Positions 38,202 through 47,737 of a DNA stretch of 64,000 bases are shown here, in pieces. The number at the start of each line of letters is the position of its first letter. Positions within the stretch are counted from its first letter, which is position 1. This stretch comes from JARFVT01 sp036677425 (GTDB taxonomy: Bacteria; Pseudomonadota; Alphaproteobacteria; UBA8366; Aestuariispiraceae), in assembly GCA_036677425.1 (NCBI GenBank), contig JARFVT010000013.1, positions 2,073,122 through 2,137,121 on the forward strand. Reading direction: 5' to 3'. The notes beneath the pieces were generated by a model. The model was given only the letters and a program-made list of their open reading frames with translations. It made no database searches and was not told the DNA's origin. The translations under genes were made by a program, and so were the position numbers.

Positions 38202-39149
38202 ATGAGCAATAGTTGGTTTTCAAAAATAAGGGCTGGTCTGGCGAAATCGTCTAATAAAATTAGCAACGGAATTTCTGATATATTTATCAGACGCAAGCTT
38301 GATGCCGAGGCATTAGAACAGTTGGAAGAAATATTAATATCTGCCGATCTTGGGCCAGCTACGGCAATGAAAATGACACAAAAACTAGCTGAAGGGCGTT
38401 TTAATAAAGAAATTAGCGATCAAGAAGTAAAAATCACATTGGCAGAGCAAATAACAGAAATTTTAATGCCGTTAGCCATGCCACTTGCAATAAAAAAAGA
38501 TGCCAATCCACATATAATTTTGGTAGTCGGTGTTAATGGCAGCGGCAAAACAACCACCATCGGTAAATTAGCAAAATATTATAGTGATCAAGAAAAAAAT
38601 GTCATGTTAGTGGCAGGGGATACATTCAGGGCCGCCGCCGTAGAGCAATTACAAATATGGGGAAAACGCACAGGGGCAAAGGTAATCGCTGGTAAAATTG
38701 GTGCCGATGCCTCTGGCCTTATTTATGGCGCAATTGAACAAGCAAAGGCCGATGGTTGTGATATTTTATTAATCGATACCGCCGGGCGGTTGCAAAATAA
38801 AAAAAATTTAATGGCAGAATTGGAAAAGCTTGTCCGTGTTATTCGTAAACTTGATGCCGATGCGCCACATACAACCTTATTAATATTAGATGCAACCACA
38901 GGCCAAAATGCCCATAGCCAAGTTGAGATATTTAAAAATCTTATTAATGTAACAGGATTAGCATTAACAAAATTAGATGGTACGGCAAAGGGTGGTATGT
39001 TGGTTGGCTTGGCAGAAAAATTTAACTTGCCAATTCATGCCATTGGCATTGGCGAGGGTGTCGATGACTTAAAGCCTTTTAATGCAAAAAATTATGCCTA
39101 TGGCTTAATGGGGCTGGATATTAATGGACTGAAAAATGATAAAAATTAG
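38202..39149 (+). CDS. ftsY: Signal recognition particle receptor FtsY
   Basis: SRP receptor GTPase. The 315-residue protein has a short N-terminal region rather than the long acidic domain of E. coli FtsY, as in many alphaproteobacteria. The N domain (about 25-95) is followed by the G domain with GVNGSGKTTTIGKLA, the DTFRAAAVEQL insertion-box region, DTAGRLQNKKNL and TKLDGTAKGG. It is the membrane partner of Ffh, whose own gene is interrupted at 34.37 kb; FtsY is intact. Confidence 0.96.
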   Translation: MSNSWFSKIRAGLAKSSNKISNGISDIFIRRKLDAEALEQLEEILISADLGPATAMKMTQKLAEGRFNKEISDQEVKITLAEQITEILMPLAMPLAIKKDANPHIILVVGVNGSGKTTTIGKLAKYYSDQEKNVMLVAGDTFRAAAVEQLQIWGKRTGAKVIAGKIGADASGLIYGAIEQAKADGCDILLIDTAGRLQNKKNLMAELEKLVRVIRKLDADAPHTTLLILDATTGQNAHSQVEIFKNLINVTGLALTKLDGTAKGGMLVGLAEKFNLPIHAIGIGEGVDDLKPFNAKNYAYGLMGLDINGLKNDKN

Positions 39150-39363
39150 GCTTCTATATTAGTATATAATGGTTAATTTAATATTTGTTTAGATATAAAG
39201 ACATTCAACCGCTTGTACAAAAAAATATTACAGGTTATATTGCCTACTAAAATTTTTACAAAATATTTTAATAACAGCTTTTTATGGCATCCATTAATTT
39301 TATATGTTATTTAATTATAAACTATGAATAAAACTAACCGAACAATTGATACGGGGATATAAT

Positions 39364-39645
39364 ATGACACGATCTGAGCTTATTACACGTATTGCTCAAC
39401 AAAACCCACATCTTTACCACCGTGATGTGGAGCGTATTGTAGCAACAGTTTTTGACGAGATCATCAACGCATTAACCAATGGAAACCGTGTTGAATTACG
39501 CGGCTTTGGTGCATTTTCTATTAAAAAACGCAATGCCCGTGTTGGTCGCAATCCACGCACTGGTGAATCTGTCATGGTTGATGCTAAATCGGTACCTTTT
39601 TTTAAAACTGGCAAACAATTACGTGATAGATTGAATGGTAATTAA
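39364..39645 (+). CDS. ihfB: Integration host factor beta subunit
   Basis: Histone-like DNA-bending protein. The sequence from the ATG at 39364 (MTRSELITRIAQQNPHL) matches IHF-beta, with the DNA-inserting arm region GFGAFSIKKRNARVGRNPRTGE. The frame is open from 39346, but GGGG at good spacing favours 39364. The gap of about 215 bases after ftsY is AT-rich and holds no ORF of note. Confidence 0.93.
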   Translation: MTRSELITRIAQQNPHLYHRDVERIVATVFDEIINALTNGNRVELRGFGAFSIKKRNARVGRNPRTGESVMVDAKSVPFFKTGKQLRDRLNGN

Positions 39646-39682
39646 TTCTTATCGATAATATAGAAACAAAGAATACTTGCTT

Positions 39683-40051
39683 ATGCGTATAATATATTGG
39701 TTGTTAACTACGCCATTTTTGATATTTATAATATCTTTTGTAACATCAAATCGTGATGATATCTCTTTATATCTATTGCCATTGCCGTTTGAAATAACCA
39801 TGCCATTAGCCTTTGTTGGGCTTTCATTCATGTTGCTCGGCGCGATTATAGGCATGGTAATAATCTGGACAAATAGCATAAAGATACGAATGAAATTACA
39901 AATTGCAAATATGGAAATTAACAGCCTTAATAATAAAATGGCCGAATTAAGCATAAAATTAACAACGGCCGAAAATATTATAAAAGATAATTTTTCTATT
40001 AATAAAGCCATAAATAACCCACAAAAAATCATTACCGACAACAAGCAATAA
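39683..40051 (+). CDS. LapA-domain membrane protein
   Basis: A protein of about 122 residues with two N-terminal membrane helices (about 1-19 and 35-60) and a C-terminal coiled-coil (IANMEINSLNNKMAELSIKL). This layout matches the lipopolysaccharide assembly protein A (DUF1049) family. ihfB followed by a LapA-domain gene and pyrF is a conserved neighbourhood. The ATG at 39683 is preferred to the upstream TTG. In E. coli the LapA/LapB pair controls LpxC; a lapB is not seen here. Confidence 0.8.
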   Translation: MRIIYWLLTTPFLIFIISFVTSNRDDISLYLLPLPFEITMPLAFVGLSFMLLGAIIGMVIIWTNSIKIRMKLQIANMEINSLNNKMAELSIKLTTAENIIKDNFSINKAINNPQKIITDNKQ

Positions 40052-40109
40052 ACTAATATGGTTATTTTAACTTATTAAACATTATCGACTTCGGGTCAGG
40101 ATAATTTAA

Positions 40110-40877
40110 ATGCCACAGCATAAAGACAGAATATTAGTCGCAATCGACACCCCAGACATTACCTTAGCCAAGCAATTATCCCATAAATTACAAGGGTTTG
40201 TTGGCGGCATAAAATTAGGATTAGAATTTTTTAATGCCAATGGTCATGATGGCATTCGTCAGGTCATTCACTATGATTTGGAAAACACCCCGCGTGGGCA
40301 AGCTTGTTATAATCAACCATTATTTCTTGATTTAAAATTCCACGATATACCAAATACGGTTGCCGCTGCCGTTAGGGCAGTCATGCCGTTAAATCCAAAA
40401 ATAATTAATATTCATATAAGTGGCGGCAGTGCCATGATGAAGGCGGCAATTGACGAGGCAAGCTTTGCTGCCGAATCGCTTGGCATAACAAGGCCAATGG
40501 TAATTGGCGTTAGCGTTCTAACCAGCATGGATGATGATGATTTAAAGGCCGTGGGTCAAATTGGCACAACCACTGAACAGGTAGTGCGCTTGGCAAAATT
40601 AGCCACAAAAACTGACTTAGAGGGTCTAGTGTGGTCAGCGCGTGAAATCACGGCAATCAGACAAGCTTGCGGTGATGATTTTAAACTTATTGTTCCCGGA
40701 ATAAGGCCGCATGGCAGCAATATAGGCGATCAAAAACGCATAATGACCCCAAGCGATGCGGTCAATGCGGGTGCAGATTATTTGGTCATTGGTCGCCCGA
40801 TAACGAAGGCTGCCAACCCTATTGATGCAATTAAGGCGATCATTGATAATTTAAATATAAATTGTCAGGTTAAATAA
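40110..40877 (+). CDS. pyrF: Orotidine 5'-phosphate decarboxylase PyrF
   Basis: Last step of UMP synthesis. The 255-residue TIM barrel has the catalytic charge network in LFLDLKFHDIPNTV and the phosphate-binding VPGIRPHGSNIGDQKR near the C-terminus. A single base separates its stop from the trpF start, so the two are surely cotranscribed. Confidence 0.96.
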   Translation: MPQHKDRILVAIDTPDITLAKQLSHKLQGFVGGIKLGLEFFNANGHDGIRQVIHYDLENTPRGQACYNQPLFLDLKFHDIPNTVAAAVRAVMPLNPKIINIHISGGSAMMKAAIDEASFAAESLGITRPMVIGVSVLTSMDDDDLKAVGQIGTTTEQVVRLAKLATKTDLEGLVWSAREITAIRQACGDDFKLIVPGIRPHGSNIGDQKRIMTPSDAVNAGADYLVIGRPITKAANPIDAIKAIIDNLNINCQVK

Positions 40878-40878
40878 T

Positions 40879-41520
40879 ATGCCCGTTAAAGTAAAAATTT
40901 GTGGTATAAATAGCCGCCCCGCGATGGAGGCCGCGATTAACCATAATGCGGCATATATCGGCTTGGTATTTTATCCAAAAAGCCCGCGTTCGCTTGATAT
41001 AATGGCGGCGGCCGCTCTTGCATCAATTATACCAAAGCATATAAATATTGTTGGGCTTTTTGTCGATCCTGATGATGATTTAATATCAAATGTCTTGGAG
41101 GCAATCCCCCTTGATATGATTCAATTGCACGGTAATGAGGATGCCAAACGCTGTATGCAAATAAAAACCCGAACCGACAGAAAAATAATCAAGGCCATAG
41201 GCATCAAACAAAAGTCAGACCTATTGCAAATAGCCCCATATGAAGAAACCTGCGATATGTTATTATTTGACGCAAAGCCGCCAAAAAATGCCAATCTTCC
41301 GGGCGGTAATGCCATTGCCTTTGACTGGCAAATATTAAATAATCAACAATATTCAAAACCGTGGATGCTGGCGGGTGGTTTAAATATTGAAAATATCGAA
41401 AATGCCATAAAAACAACCAACGCCAAACATGTGGATATTTCAAGCGGCGTTGAAATATCTGCGAGCCATAAGTCACCAGAAAAAATTGCAGCTTTTTTGG
41501 ATAAAGTTAAGCAAATATAA
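40879..41520 (+). CDS. trpF: Phosphoribosylanthranilate isomerase TrpF
   Basis: Third step of the tryptophan branch after anthranilate. The 213-residue barrel begins KVKICGINSRPAMEAA (catalytic Cys) and contains LFDAKPPKNANLPGGNA, then the HVDISSGVE phosphate site. Start of a trpF-trpB-trpA-accD-folC run. Confidence 0.96.
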   Translation: MPVKVKICGINSRPAMEAAINHNAAYIGLVFYPKSPRSLDIMAAAALASIIPKHINIVGLFVDPDDDLISNVLEAIPLDMIQLHGNEDAKRCMQIKTRTDRKIIKAIGIKQKSDLLQIAPYEETCDMLLFDAKPPKNANLPGGNAIAFDWQILNNQQYSKPWMLAGGLNIENIENAIKTTNAKHVDISSGVEISASHKSPEKIAAFLDKVKQI

Positions 41521-41603
41521 TGGTTAATACCTAATTAATATTGTGGATTAATTCTCGCTAATGTTTTAAAAGTTAATATAAAAATAACTGGGAAATTTAT
41601 ATT

Positions 41604-42815
41604 ATGAATAAAATAAACAGCTATCGCATCGGGCCAGATGAAGATGGGCGTTTTGGCATTCATGGTGGGCGGTTTGTCGCAGAAACATTAATGCCGCTTA
41701 TTCTTGATGTGGCTAATTCCTATCAAGAAGCAAAAAATGACCCAGAATTTCAAAAACAGCTTTCATATTACCTAAAAGATTATGGCGGCAGGCCAAGCCC
41801 GCTTTATTTTGCCAACCGCATGAGCGAATATTTCGGCGGGGCAAAAATATATCTTAAACGCGAAGAATTAAATCATACCGGTTCACATAAAATAAATAAT
41901 GTCCTTGGTCAAATTTTATTGGCAAGGCGCATGGGGAAAAAACGCATAATTGCTGAAACTGGTGCGGGGCAGCACGGGGTTGCGGTGGCAACTGTTTGTG
42001 CTTTATTTGATTTACCATGTAAAATATATATGGGCAAAACCGATGTGGAACGCCAAGCAGCTAATGTATTTCGCATGAAATTATTGGGTGCAGAAGTCGA
42101 GGCAGTAACGTCTGGTTCACAAACATTAAAAGATGCCATGAACGAAGGAATGCGCGATTGGGTCGCCAATGTTAATGAAACTTTTTATATTATTGGCACG
42201 GTCGCAGGGCCTGCACCATACCCCGAAATGGTACGTGATTTCCAATGTATAATTGGTGATGAGGCGCGCCAACAAATTTTTGAAAAAGAAGGCCGCCTGC
42301 CTGATAGCTTGATCGCGTGTATTGGCGGTGGTTCAAATGCCATGGGTTTATTTCACCCATTTTTAAATGATGAGACCGTTGATATATATGGTGTCGAAGC
42401 CGCCGGCGACGGTATTAATACGGGCAAACATGCCGCATCAATAACTGGTGGCAGACCAGGAATACTGCACGGTAATCGCACTTATTTATTACAAAATGAC
42501 GATGGACAAATTACCGAAGCCCATTCAATTTCCGCAGGACTTGATTATCCCGGCATTGGCCCCGAACACGCATGGCTTAACGATGTCGGACGGGTTAATT
42601 ATGTTCATGCCACCGATGATGAAGCCGTCGATGCTTTTCAACTTTGCACCAAGCTTGAAGGTATAATTCCTGCCTTGGAATCTTGCCATGCTTTGGCCTA
42701 TATGGCAAAATTTGCACCAAAAAAATCAAAGGGTCATATAACTATTATTTGTTTATCTGGTCGTGGTGATAAGGATATAAGCCAAATTGCCGCAAGATTA
42801 GGGGTAAGCTTATGA
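41604..42815 (+). CDS. trpB: Tryptophan synthase beta chain, canonical copy
   Basis: Joins indole with serine in the TrpA/TrpB complex. The 403-residue protein has the PLP lysine in ELNHTGSHKINN, the catalytic Glu in AETGAGQHGVA and phosphate-binding GGGSNAMGLF. It overlaps trpA by four bases. No leader-peptide attenuator is evident in the 83-base gap to trpF. A diverged second copy lies at 12.0 kb. Confidence 0.97.
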   Translation: MNKINSYRIGPDEDGRFGIHGGRFVAETLMPLILDVANSYQEAKNDPEFQKQLSYYLKDYGGRPSPLYFANRMSEYFGGAKIYLKREELNHTGSHKINNVLGQILLARRMGKKRIIAETGAGQHGVAVATVCALFDLPCKIYMGKTDVERQAANVFRMKLLGAEVEAVTSGSQTLKDAMNEGMRDWVANVNETFYIIGTVAGPAPYPEMVRDFQCIIGDEARQQIFEKEGRLPDSLIACIGGGSNAMGLFHPFLNDETVDIYGVEAAGDGINTGKHAASITGGRPGILHGNRTYLLQNDDGQITEAHSISAGLDYPGIGPEHAWLNDVGRVNYVHATDDEAVDAFQLCTKLEGIIPALESCHALAYMAKFAPKKSKGHITIICLSGRGDKDISQIAARLGVSL

Positions 42816-43684
42816 GCAGTAAAATACCAAAAGATAAATTAATGCGGCTGGCAAATCCAACAGCCGATTCTGGGCGCATTGCTGCCATATTTGCAAAAGT
42901 TAAAGCCGAAGGGCGCGGCGCATTAATCACCTTCATAACTGCAGGTGATCCAGATTATGATACAAGCCTTGATATTATTAACGCCCTGCCATGTGCGGGC
43001 AGCGATATAATTGAGCTTGGTATGCCTTTTACCGATCCAATGGCCGATGGCCCAGCCATTCAAAAAGCAGGGTTGCGGGCATTAGCTGCAGGGCAAAACA
43101 CAGCAAAAACCCTTAAAATGGTGGCAAATTTCCGCCAAAATAATAATCATACGCCGATTATTTTGATGGGATATTATAACCCTATATATAGCTACGGCGT
43201 TGATAAATTTCTTGCCGATGCCAAACAAGCTGGTGTTGACGGCTTGATAATTGTCGATTTACCACCGGAAGAAGATATCGAATTATGTATCCCAGCATTA
43301 GAAGCCGGTATTAATTTCATTCGCTTGGCAACGCCAACCACCAAGGGTACACGAATTAAAGCCATATTGAAAAATACCAGTGGCTTTATATATTATGTAT
43401 CAATACTTGGCATTACTGGTACTAAATCCGCCAATGATGAAGTCATAAAAGACGCGATTGCTGATTTAAGGCGTAATAGCGATTTACCAATCGCCGTTGG
43501 TTTTGGTATAAAAGATGCTATACAGGCCAAAAATATATCAACTATTGCCGATGCAGCAGTGGTTGGGTCGGCAATAATTGATAAGATCGAAAAAAATATT
43601 GATGATACTGGCAAGGCCAAACCATCATTAAAAAAAGCAGTTTTAGATTATGTGCGGCAATTAGCCCAAGGCGTGCGTAGTTGA
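42812..43684 (+). CDS. trpA: Tryptophan synthase alpha chain
   Basis: Cleaves indole-3-glycerol phosphate to indole, which is channelled to TrpB. The 290-residue barrel keeps the catalytic Glu in DIIELGMPFTDPMADGP and the Asp region in GLIIVDLPPEED. An N-terminal extension of about 25 residues precedes the conserved start (RIAAIFAKVKAEGRGALI). Coupled to trpB by an ATGA overlap. Confidence 0.96.
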   Translation: MSSKIPKDKLMRLANPTADSGRIAAIFAKVKAEGRGALITFITAGDPDYDTSLDIINALPCAGSDIIELGMPFTDPMADGPAIQKAGLRALAAGQNTAKTLKMVANFRQNNNHTPIILMGYYNPIYSYGVDKFLADAKQAGVDGLIIVDLPPEEDIELCIPALEAGINFIRLATPTTKGTRIKAILKNTSGFIYYVSILGITGTKSANDEVIKDAIADLRRNSDLPIAVGFGIKDAIQAKNISTIADAAVVGSAIIDKIEKNIDDTGKAKPSLKKAVLDYVRQLAQGVRS

Positions 43685-43747
43685 TTAATAAAATAACTAT
43701 TATATAATGAATGAATAATTAATAAAATAATATGAAGGAGTCTCTGC

Positions 43748-44764
43748 GTGAATTGGTTAACAAATTTTGTTCGTCCAAAAATCAAGGCACTTATCGGCGA
43801 TAAACCTGATATACCCGATAATTTATGGCATAAATGCCCAAGCTGCGGCCAAATGATTTTCCATCGTGATTTGGAAAAGAACCTTCATGTATGCCAACAT
43901 TGCAACCATCATATGCGATTGCCAATAATTAAAAGACTAGAAAGTCTATTTGATGATGGTCAATATAAACGTATCAGCTTGCCTGAAACAAAAGAAGATC
44001 CATTAAAATTCAAAGACCGCAAGCGTTATAGCGACCGCATTAGAGAGGCGAGAGCAAAGACCAATGAATATGATGCGATCATCGTTGCCCATGGGACAAT
44101 TAATGATCAAAATGCAGTTATCGCTGCCTTTAATTTTAACTTTATGGGCGGATCAATGGGAACGGCGGTTGGCGAAGGAATTGTCACCGCAGCACATTTA
44201 GCCGAAGACCAAGAAGTACCATTGATTATCATTCCTGCATCGGGCGGGGCAAGAATGCAAGAAAGCATTTTATCTTTAATGCAAATGCCGCGCACAACCA
44301 TTGCCATTCAACAATTAAAAGAGGCAGGCCTGCCTTATATAGTAGTTTTAACCGACCCAACCACAGGCGGTGTTTCCGCATCATTTGCCATGTTGGGTGA
44401 CATTCAAATTGCCGAACCTGGCTGTATGGTTGGCTTTGCTGGGCGAAGGGTGATCGAACAAACCGTGCGTGAAACATTGCCCGATGGCTTTCAAACCGCC
44501 GAATATCTACATCAACATGGCATGATAGATATGGTGATAGATCGGTCAAAATTAAAAGCCACATTGGCGCGTATCATCGATATGTTACGCAACCCAAAAC
44601 CAATGGGTGAAATCATCCCCATATCAAAAGCAATGATAGAGGAAAATTTAGAAATCCCTGAGCAAAAACCCACCAAAGATCAAGCGATGGCTGAAGAAGA
44701 GTTCATTAATCCATTACCCGATGATCCAAAACCAAAACCGGAAAAAAAATCGACGGATGATTAA
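43748..44764 (+). CDS. accD: Acetyl-CoA carboxylase carboxyltransferase subunit beta
   Basis: Beta half of the carboxyltransferase for malonyl-CoA. The N-terminal zinc ribbon has its four cysteines (CPSCG and CQHC), followed by the crotonase-like core with PASGGARMQES and DPTTGGVSASFA. The C-terminus has a Lys/Pro/Asp-rich tail of about 35 residues. The start is GTG at 43748 behind GAAGGAG. The trpA-accD-folC order is common in alphaproteobacteria. Confidence 0.96.
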   Translation: MNWLTNFVRPKIKALIGDKPDIPDNLWHKCPSCGQMIFHRDLEKNLHVCQHCNHHMRLPIIKRLESLFDDGQYKRISLPETKEDPLKFKDRKRYSDRIREARAKTNEYDAIIVAHGTINDQNAVIAAFNFNFMGGSMGTAVGEGIVTAAHLAEDQEVPLIIIPASGGARMQESILSLMQMPRTTIAIQQLKEAGLPYIVVLTDPTTGGVSASFAMLGDIQIAEPGCMVGFAGRRVIEQTVRETLPDGFQTAEYLHQHGMIDMVIDRSKLKATLARIIDMLRNPKPMGEIIPISKAMIEENLEIPEQKPTKDQAMAEEEFINPLPDDPKPKPEKKSTDD

Positions 44765-44772
44765 TTTGAAAT

Positions 44773-46134
44773 ATGCGAGCTGATATATCTAAAGCAAATA
44801 GCGATATTATCTTATCGCGTTTGATGAAATTACACCCAAAATTGATCGATTTATCATTAGGTCGCACCTTTAATTTATTAGAACGCATGGGCAAGCCACA
44901 AAATAAATTGCCGCCCGTGGTGCATGTTGCTGGCACTAATGGCAAGGGATCAACAATCGCATTTTTACGGGCCATTTGCGAAGCAGCAGGCTTGTCCGTA
45001 CATGTTTATACATCGCCACATTTAGTTAAATTTCATGAAAGAATCCGTCTAGCAGGAAAGTTAATATCCGAAGATTATTTAATGGAATTATTAAAATATT
45101 GCGAAGATATTAATAATAACGAGCCAATAACATATTTTGAAATAACCACATGCACCGCATTTAAGGCCTTTGCCGACAACCATGCCGATATCATTTTATT
45201 AGAAACAGGGCTTGGTGGTAGGTTAGATTCAACAAATGTAATCGATGCCCCCGCACTTAGTATAATAACGCCAATTTCCATGGATCACACCCAGTTTTTA
45301 GGTGACAACATCGAAGCCATAGCAGGCGAAAAAGCAGAAATACAAAAATATATGCGTCCAAGTATAATCGGCAAACAAAATGATAGGGCTGCGAAAATTT
45401 TACAACAGGTTGCAATTACAAAATCAGCCCCGCAAATGCGCCACGGCATCGAATGGTCAATTGAAAAAAACCCAGATAATAATATAACAAACGATAATGA
45501 CGCCGATTATATGCGCTATAAAAACAAAGATAATATAATTAATTTACCAAAACCGTCATTGATTGGTATGCATCAAATAGAAAATGCAGGCATGGCAATA
45601 ACCGCCGCCTTAGAATTACGCAATCAGGGTTTTGATATCCCCGATTTTGCATTAAAAAAAGGCATTTCCAACGCCAAATGGCCTGCGCGAATGCAACATT
45701 TAAATAACGGTGGCATTGTTGAAAAATTTGGCAAAAATTGGGATATATGGCTTGATGGCGGTCATAATGCCGCCGCAGGGCTTGCAATTTCTGATGTGAT
45801 AAAAACATGGGATGATCGACCGCTTCATATTATTTTTGGCATGTTAAATACCAAGGCTGCGGGTGATTTTATTGCCCCCATCGCCCCATATATTAAATCA
45901 GCGATTGCGGTTCAAATCCCCAATGAAGAAAATTCATTAACCGCCAATCAAGCGGCAAAATTTGCCACGGATAATAATATTATATGCCAAGCCGCAGATA
46001 GCATCGATCAAGCGATAGATATTTTATCAAAAAATCAAGAGAGATTTATTGAAAAATCTAATAAAAAAACTATCAAGCCGCGCTTGCTAATTTGCGGTTC
46101 ATTATATCTTGCTGGTATTATTTTAGCCATCTAA
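44773..46134 (+). CDS. folC: Folylpolyglutamate/dihydrofolate synthase FolC
   Basis: Adds glutamate to dihydropteroate and folates. The 453-residue Mur-ligase-like enzyme has the P-loop HVAGTNGKGSTIAFLRA, the SPHLVKFHERIR block and ETGLGGRLDSTNV. An extra polar stretch near residues 235-258 is Asn/Asp-rich, probably a loop. It begins eight bases after the accD stop. Confidence 0.94.
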   Translation: MRADISKANSDIILSRLMKLHPKLIDLSLGRTFNLLERMGKPQNKLPPVVHVAGTNGKGSTIAFLRAICEAAGLSVHVYTSPHLVKFHERIRLAGKLISEDYLMELLKYCEDINNNEPITYFEITTCTAFKAFADNHADIILLETGLGGRLDSTNVIDAPALSIITPISMDHTQFLGDNIEAIAGEKAEIQKYMRPSIIGKQNDRAAKILQQVAITKSAPQMRHGIEWSIEKNPDNNITNDNDADYMRYKNKDNIINLPKPSLIGMHQIENAGMAITAALELRNQGFDIPDFALKKGISNAKWPARMQHLNNGGIVEKFGKNWDIWLDGGHNAAAGLAISDVIKTWDDRPLHIIFGMLNTKAAGDFIAPIAPYIKSAIAVQIPNEENSLTANQAAKFATDNNIICQAADSIDQAIDILSKNQERFIEKSNKKTIKPRLLICGSLYLAGIILAI

Positions 46135-46222
46135 GCATGGCAGATATTAATTTATCCATTTGCTAATCGCCCATATTGCTATATTAGCAGTCTATGAACC
46201 AAAATTATATGAAAGTTATATT

Positions 46223-46669
46223 ATGACTGATAAGAAACATCACGCTGGTATCGATGGTTATTTTATTGAAGATCTTGAATTAGGAATGAGCGCAATTTTT
46301 GCCAAAACCATCACCGAAGCAGATATAGTATTATTTTCTGGCATAACTGGTGATATGAACCCTGTGCATGTCAATGAAGAATTTGCAAAAGAAACAATGT
46401 TTAAAGGCCGTATTGCCCATGGCATGTTAACGGGAAGCCTTATTTCAACCGTATTAGGCATGAAAATGCCAGGGCCAGGTTGCATATATATCAGCCAAAC
46501 ATTAAATTTCAAAGCACCAGTCAGGCCAGGCGATACGGCGGTTGCCCATGCGGAAATAATTAACATAGATAACAAACGTAAACGCATTACAATGGCGACA
46601 AAGGTTAGCGTTAATGAAAAAATAGTCCTTGATGGTGAAGCAAAAATGATGGTGCGCGCACGGGGATAA
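46223..46669 (+). CDS. MaoC family dehydratase
   Basis: A hot-dog-fold hydratase of 148 residues. The hydratase motif is ITGDMNPVHVNEEFA, containing the catalytic Asp and His, followed by IAHGMLTGSLIS. This type includes (R)-specific enoyl-CoA hydratases (PhaJ) that supply PHA monomers, and the window also has a phasin and prpE; that link is an inference. The frame is open from 46160, but the ATG at 46223 starts the homologous part. Confidence 0.87.
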   Translation: MTDKKHHAGIDGYFIEDLELGMSAIFAKTITEADIVLFSGITGDMNPVHVNEEFAKETMFKGRIAHGMLTGSLISTVLGMKMPGPGCIYISQTLNFKAPVRPGDTAVAHAEIINIDNKRKRITMATKVSVNEKIVLDGEAKMMVRARG

Positions 46670-46684
46670 ATTTTATATATTATA

Positions 46685-47632
46685 ATGAAAATTTTACATA
46701 ATTATAAAAATATTACCAGAAAATTACAAAATGGAGTTATCTTATTAGGTAATTTTGACGGCCTGCATCGTGGCCATCAAAGGCTGATATGGGAAGCAAA
46801 AGAAATTGCGACCAAAAGCAATGCACCACTTATCACAATAACATTTGAGCCACATCCGCGCGATTATTTTAATCTGGAAGATGCACCATTTCGTTTAACC
46901 CCATTGAGAAATAAAGCCCATCAATTGGAAATATTAGAAATTGATGCTATGTTAGTGCTTAATTTCGATCAAAAAATGGCGCTGATGGCGGCTGAGGATT
47001 TTATCAATGATATTCTCGTTAATGCCCTAAAGGCCAGTCATATAGTAGTTGGGTATGATTTTTGTTTCGGCAAAGGCCGCCAAGGCACACCAGATTTAAT
47101 CCGTGATATTGCCAAAATTGACGTTAGCGTGATTCAACCAGTAACCAGCCCCGATCAGGAAATATATTCATCATCACGTATAAGAGGTTATTTAAAATCT
47201 GGCAAACCCGGTCATGCAGCAGCCTTGCTTGGACGACCATTTGAAGTGGAGGCAAGGATAGAATCTGGTGCAATGCTTGGTCGTACCATTGGTTTTCCAA
47301 CGGCAAATGTTGAATTAGGCGATTTTTTACGTCCCTTATACGGCGTTTATGCAGTACGTGCAGGGGTTGAATTTGATGGGGTAGTAGAATGGTTCGATGC
47401 CATTGCAAATCTTGGCAAAAGACCAACGGTTGATGGTGTTACTGAATTATTAGAGGTACATTTATTTGAATTTTCTGATGATATTTATGGTCATAATTTG
47501 CGCGTTGCCTTCATTGAATTTATTCGCCCAGAAAAGAAATTTGACGGGCTTGAAAAATTAAAATTACAAATAGCTGCCGATTGTCTGGTAGCAAAACAAA
47601 TTTTACATACAAGAGCCGCAGGGGCAAGTTGA
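46685..47632 (+). CDS. ribF: Bifunctional riboflavin kinase/FMN adenylyltransferase RibF
   Basis: Makes FMN and FAD. The N-terminal nucleotidyltransferase has GNFDGLHRGHQRLI and the C-terminal kinase has GRTIGFPTANVE and the YGVYAVRAG region. The 315-residue length is normal. Placed 15 bases after the MaoC gene and 105 before ileS. No FMN riboswitch is seen upstream. Confidence 0.95.
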   Translation: MKILHNYKNITRKLQNGVILLGNFDGLHRGHQRLIWEAKEIATKSNAPLITITFEPHPRDYFNLEDAPFRLTPLRNKAHQLEILEIDAMLVLNFDQKMALMAAEDFINDILVNALKASHIVVGYDFCFGKGRQGTPDLIRDIAKIDVSVIQPVTSPDQEIYSSSRIRGYLKSGKPGHAAALLGRPFEVEARIESGAMLGRTIGFPTANVELGDFLRPLYGVYAVRAGVEFDGVVEWFDAIANLGKRPTVDGVTELLEVHLFEFSDDIYGHNLRVAFIEFIRPEKKFDGLEKLKLQIAADCLVAKQILHTRAAGAS

Positions 47633-47737
47633 TATGCCTTGATTTTACATGGTATAAATCTTAAGGTCGCGCCGCTATGAAATCACATAAAATTTAAGAT
47701 TGCCTCGCCAAACACTGGCATATCAGGAAAATAAAAG

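Noticed and set aside
41521..41603. Tryptophan attenuator before trpB
   Set aside because: No leader peptide with Trp codons and no terminator/antiterminator pair in the 83-base gap.
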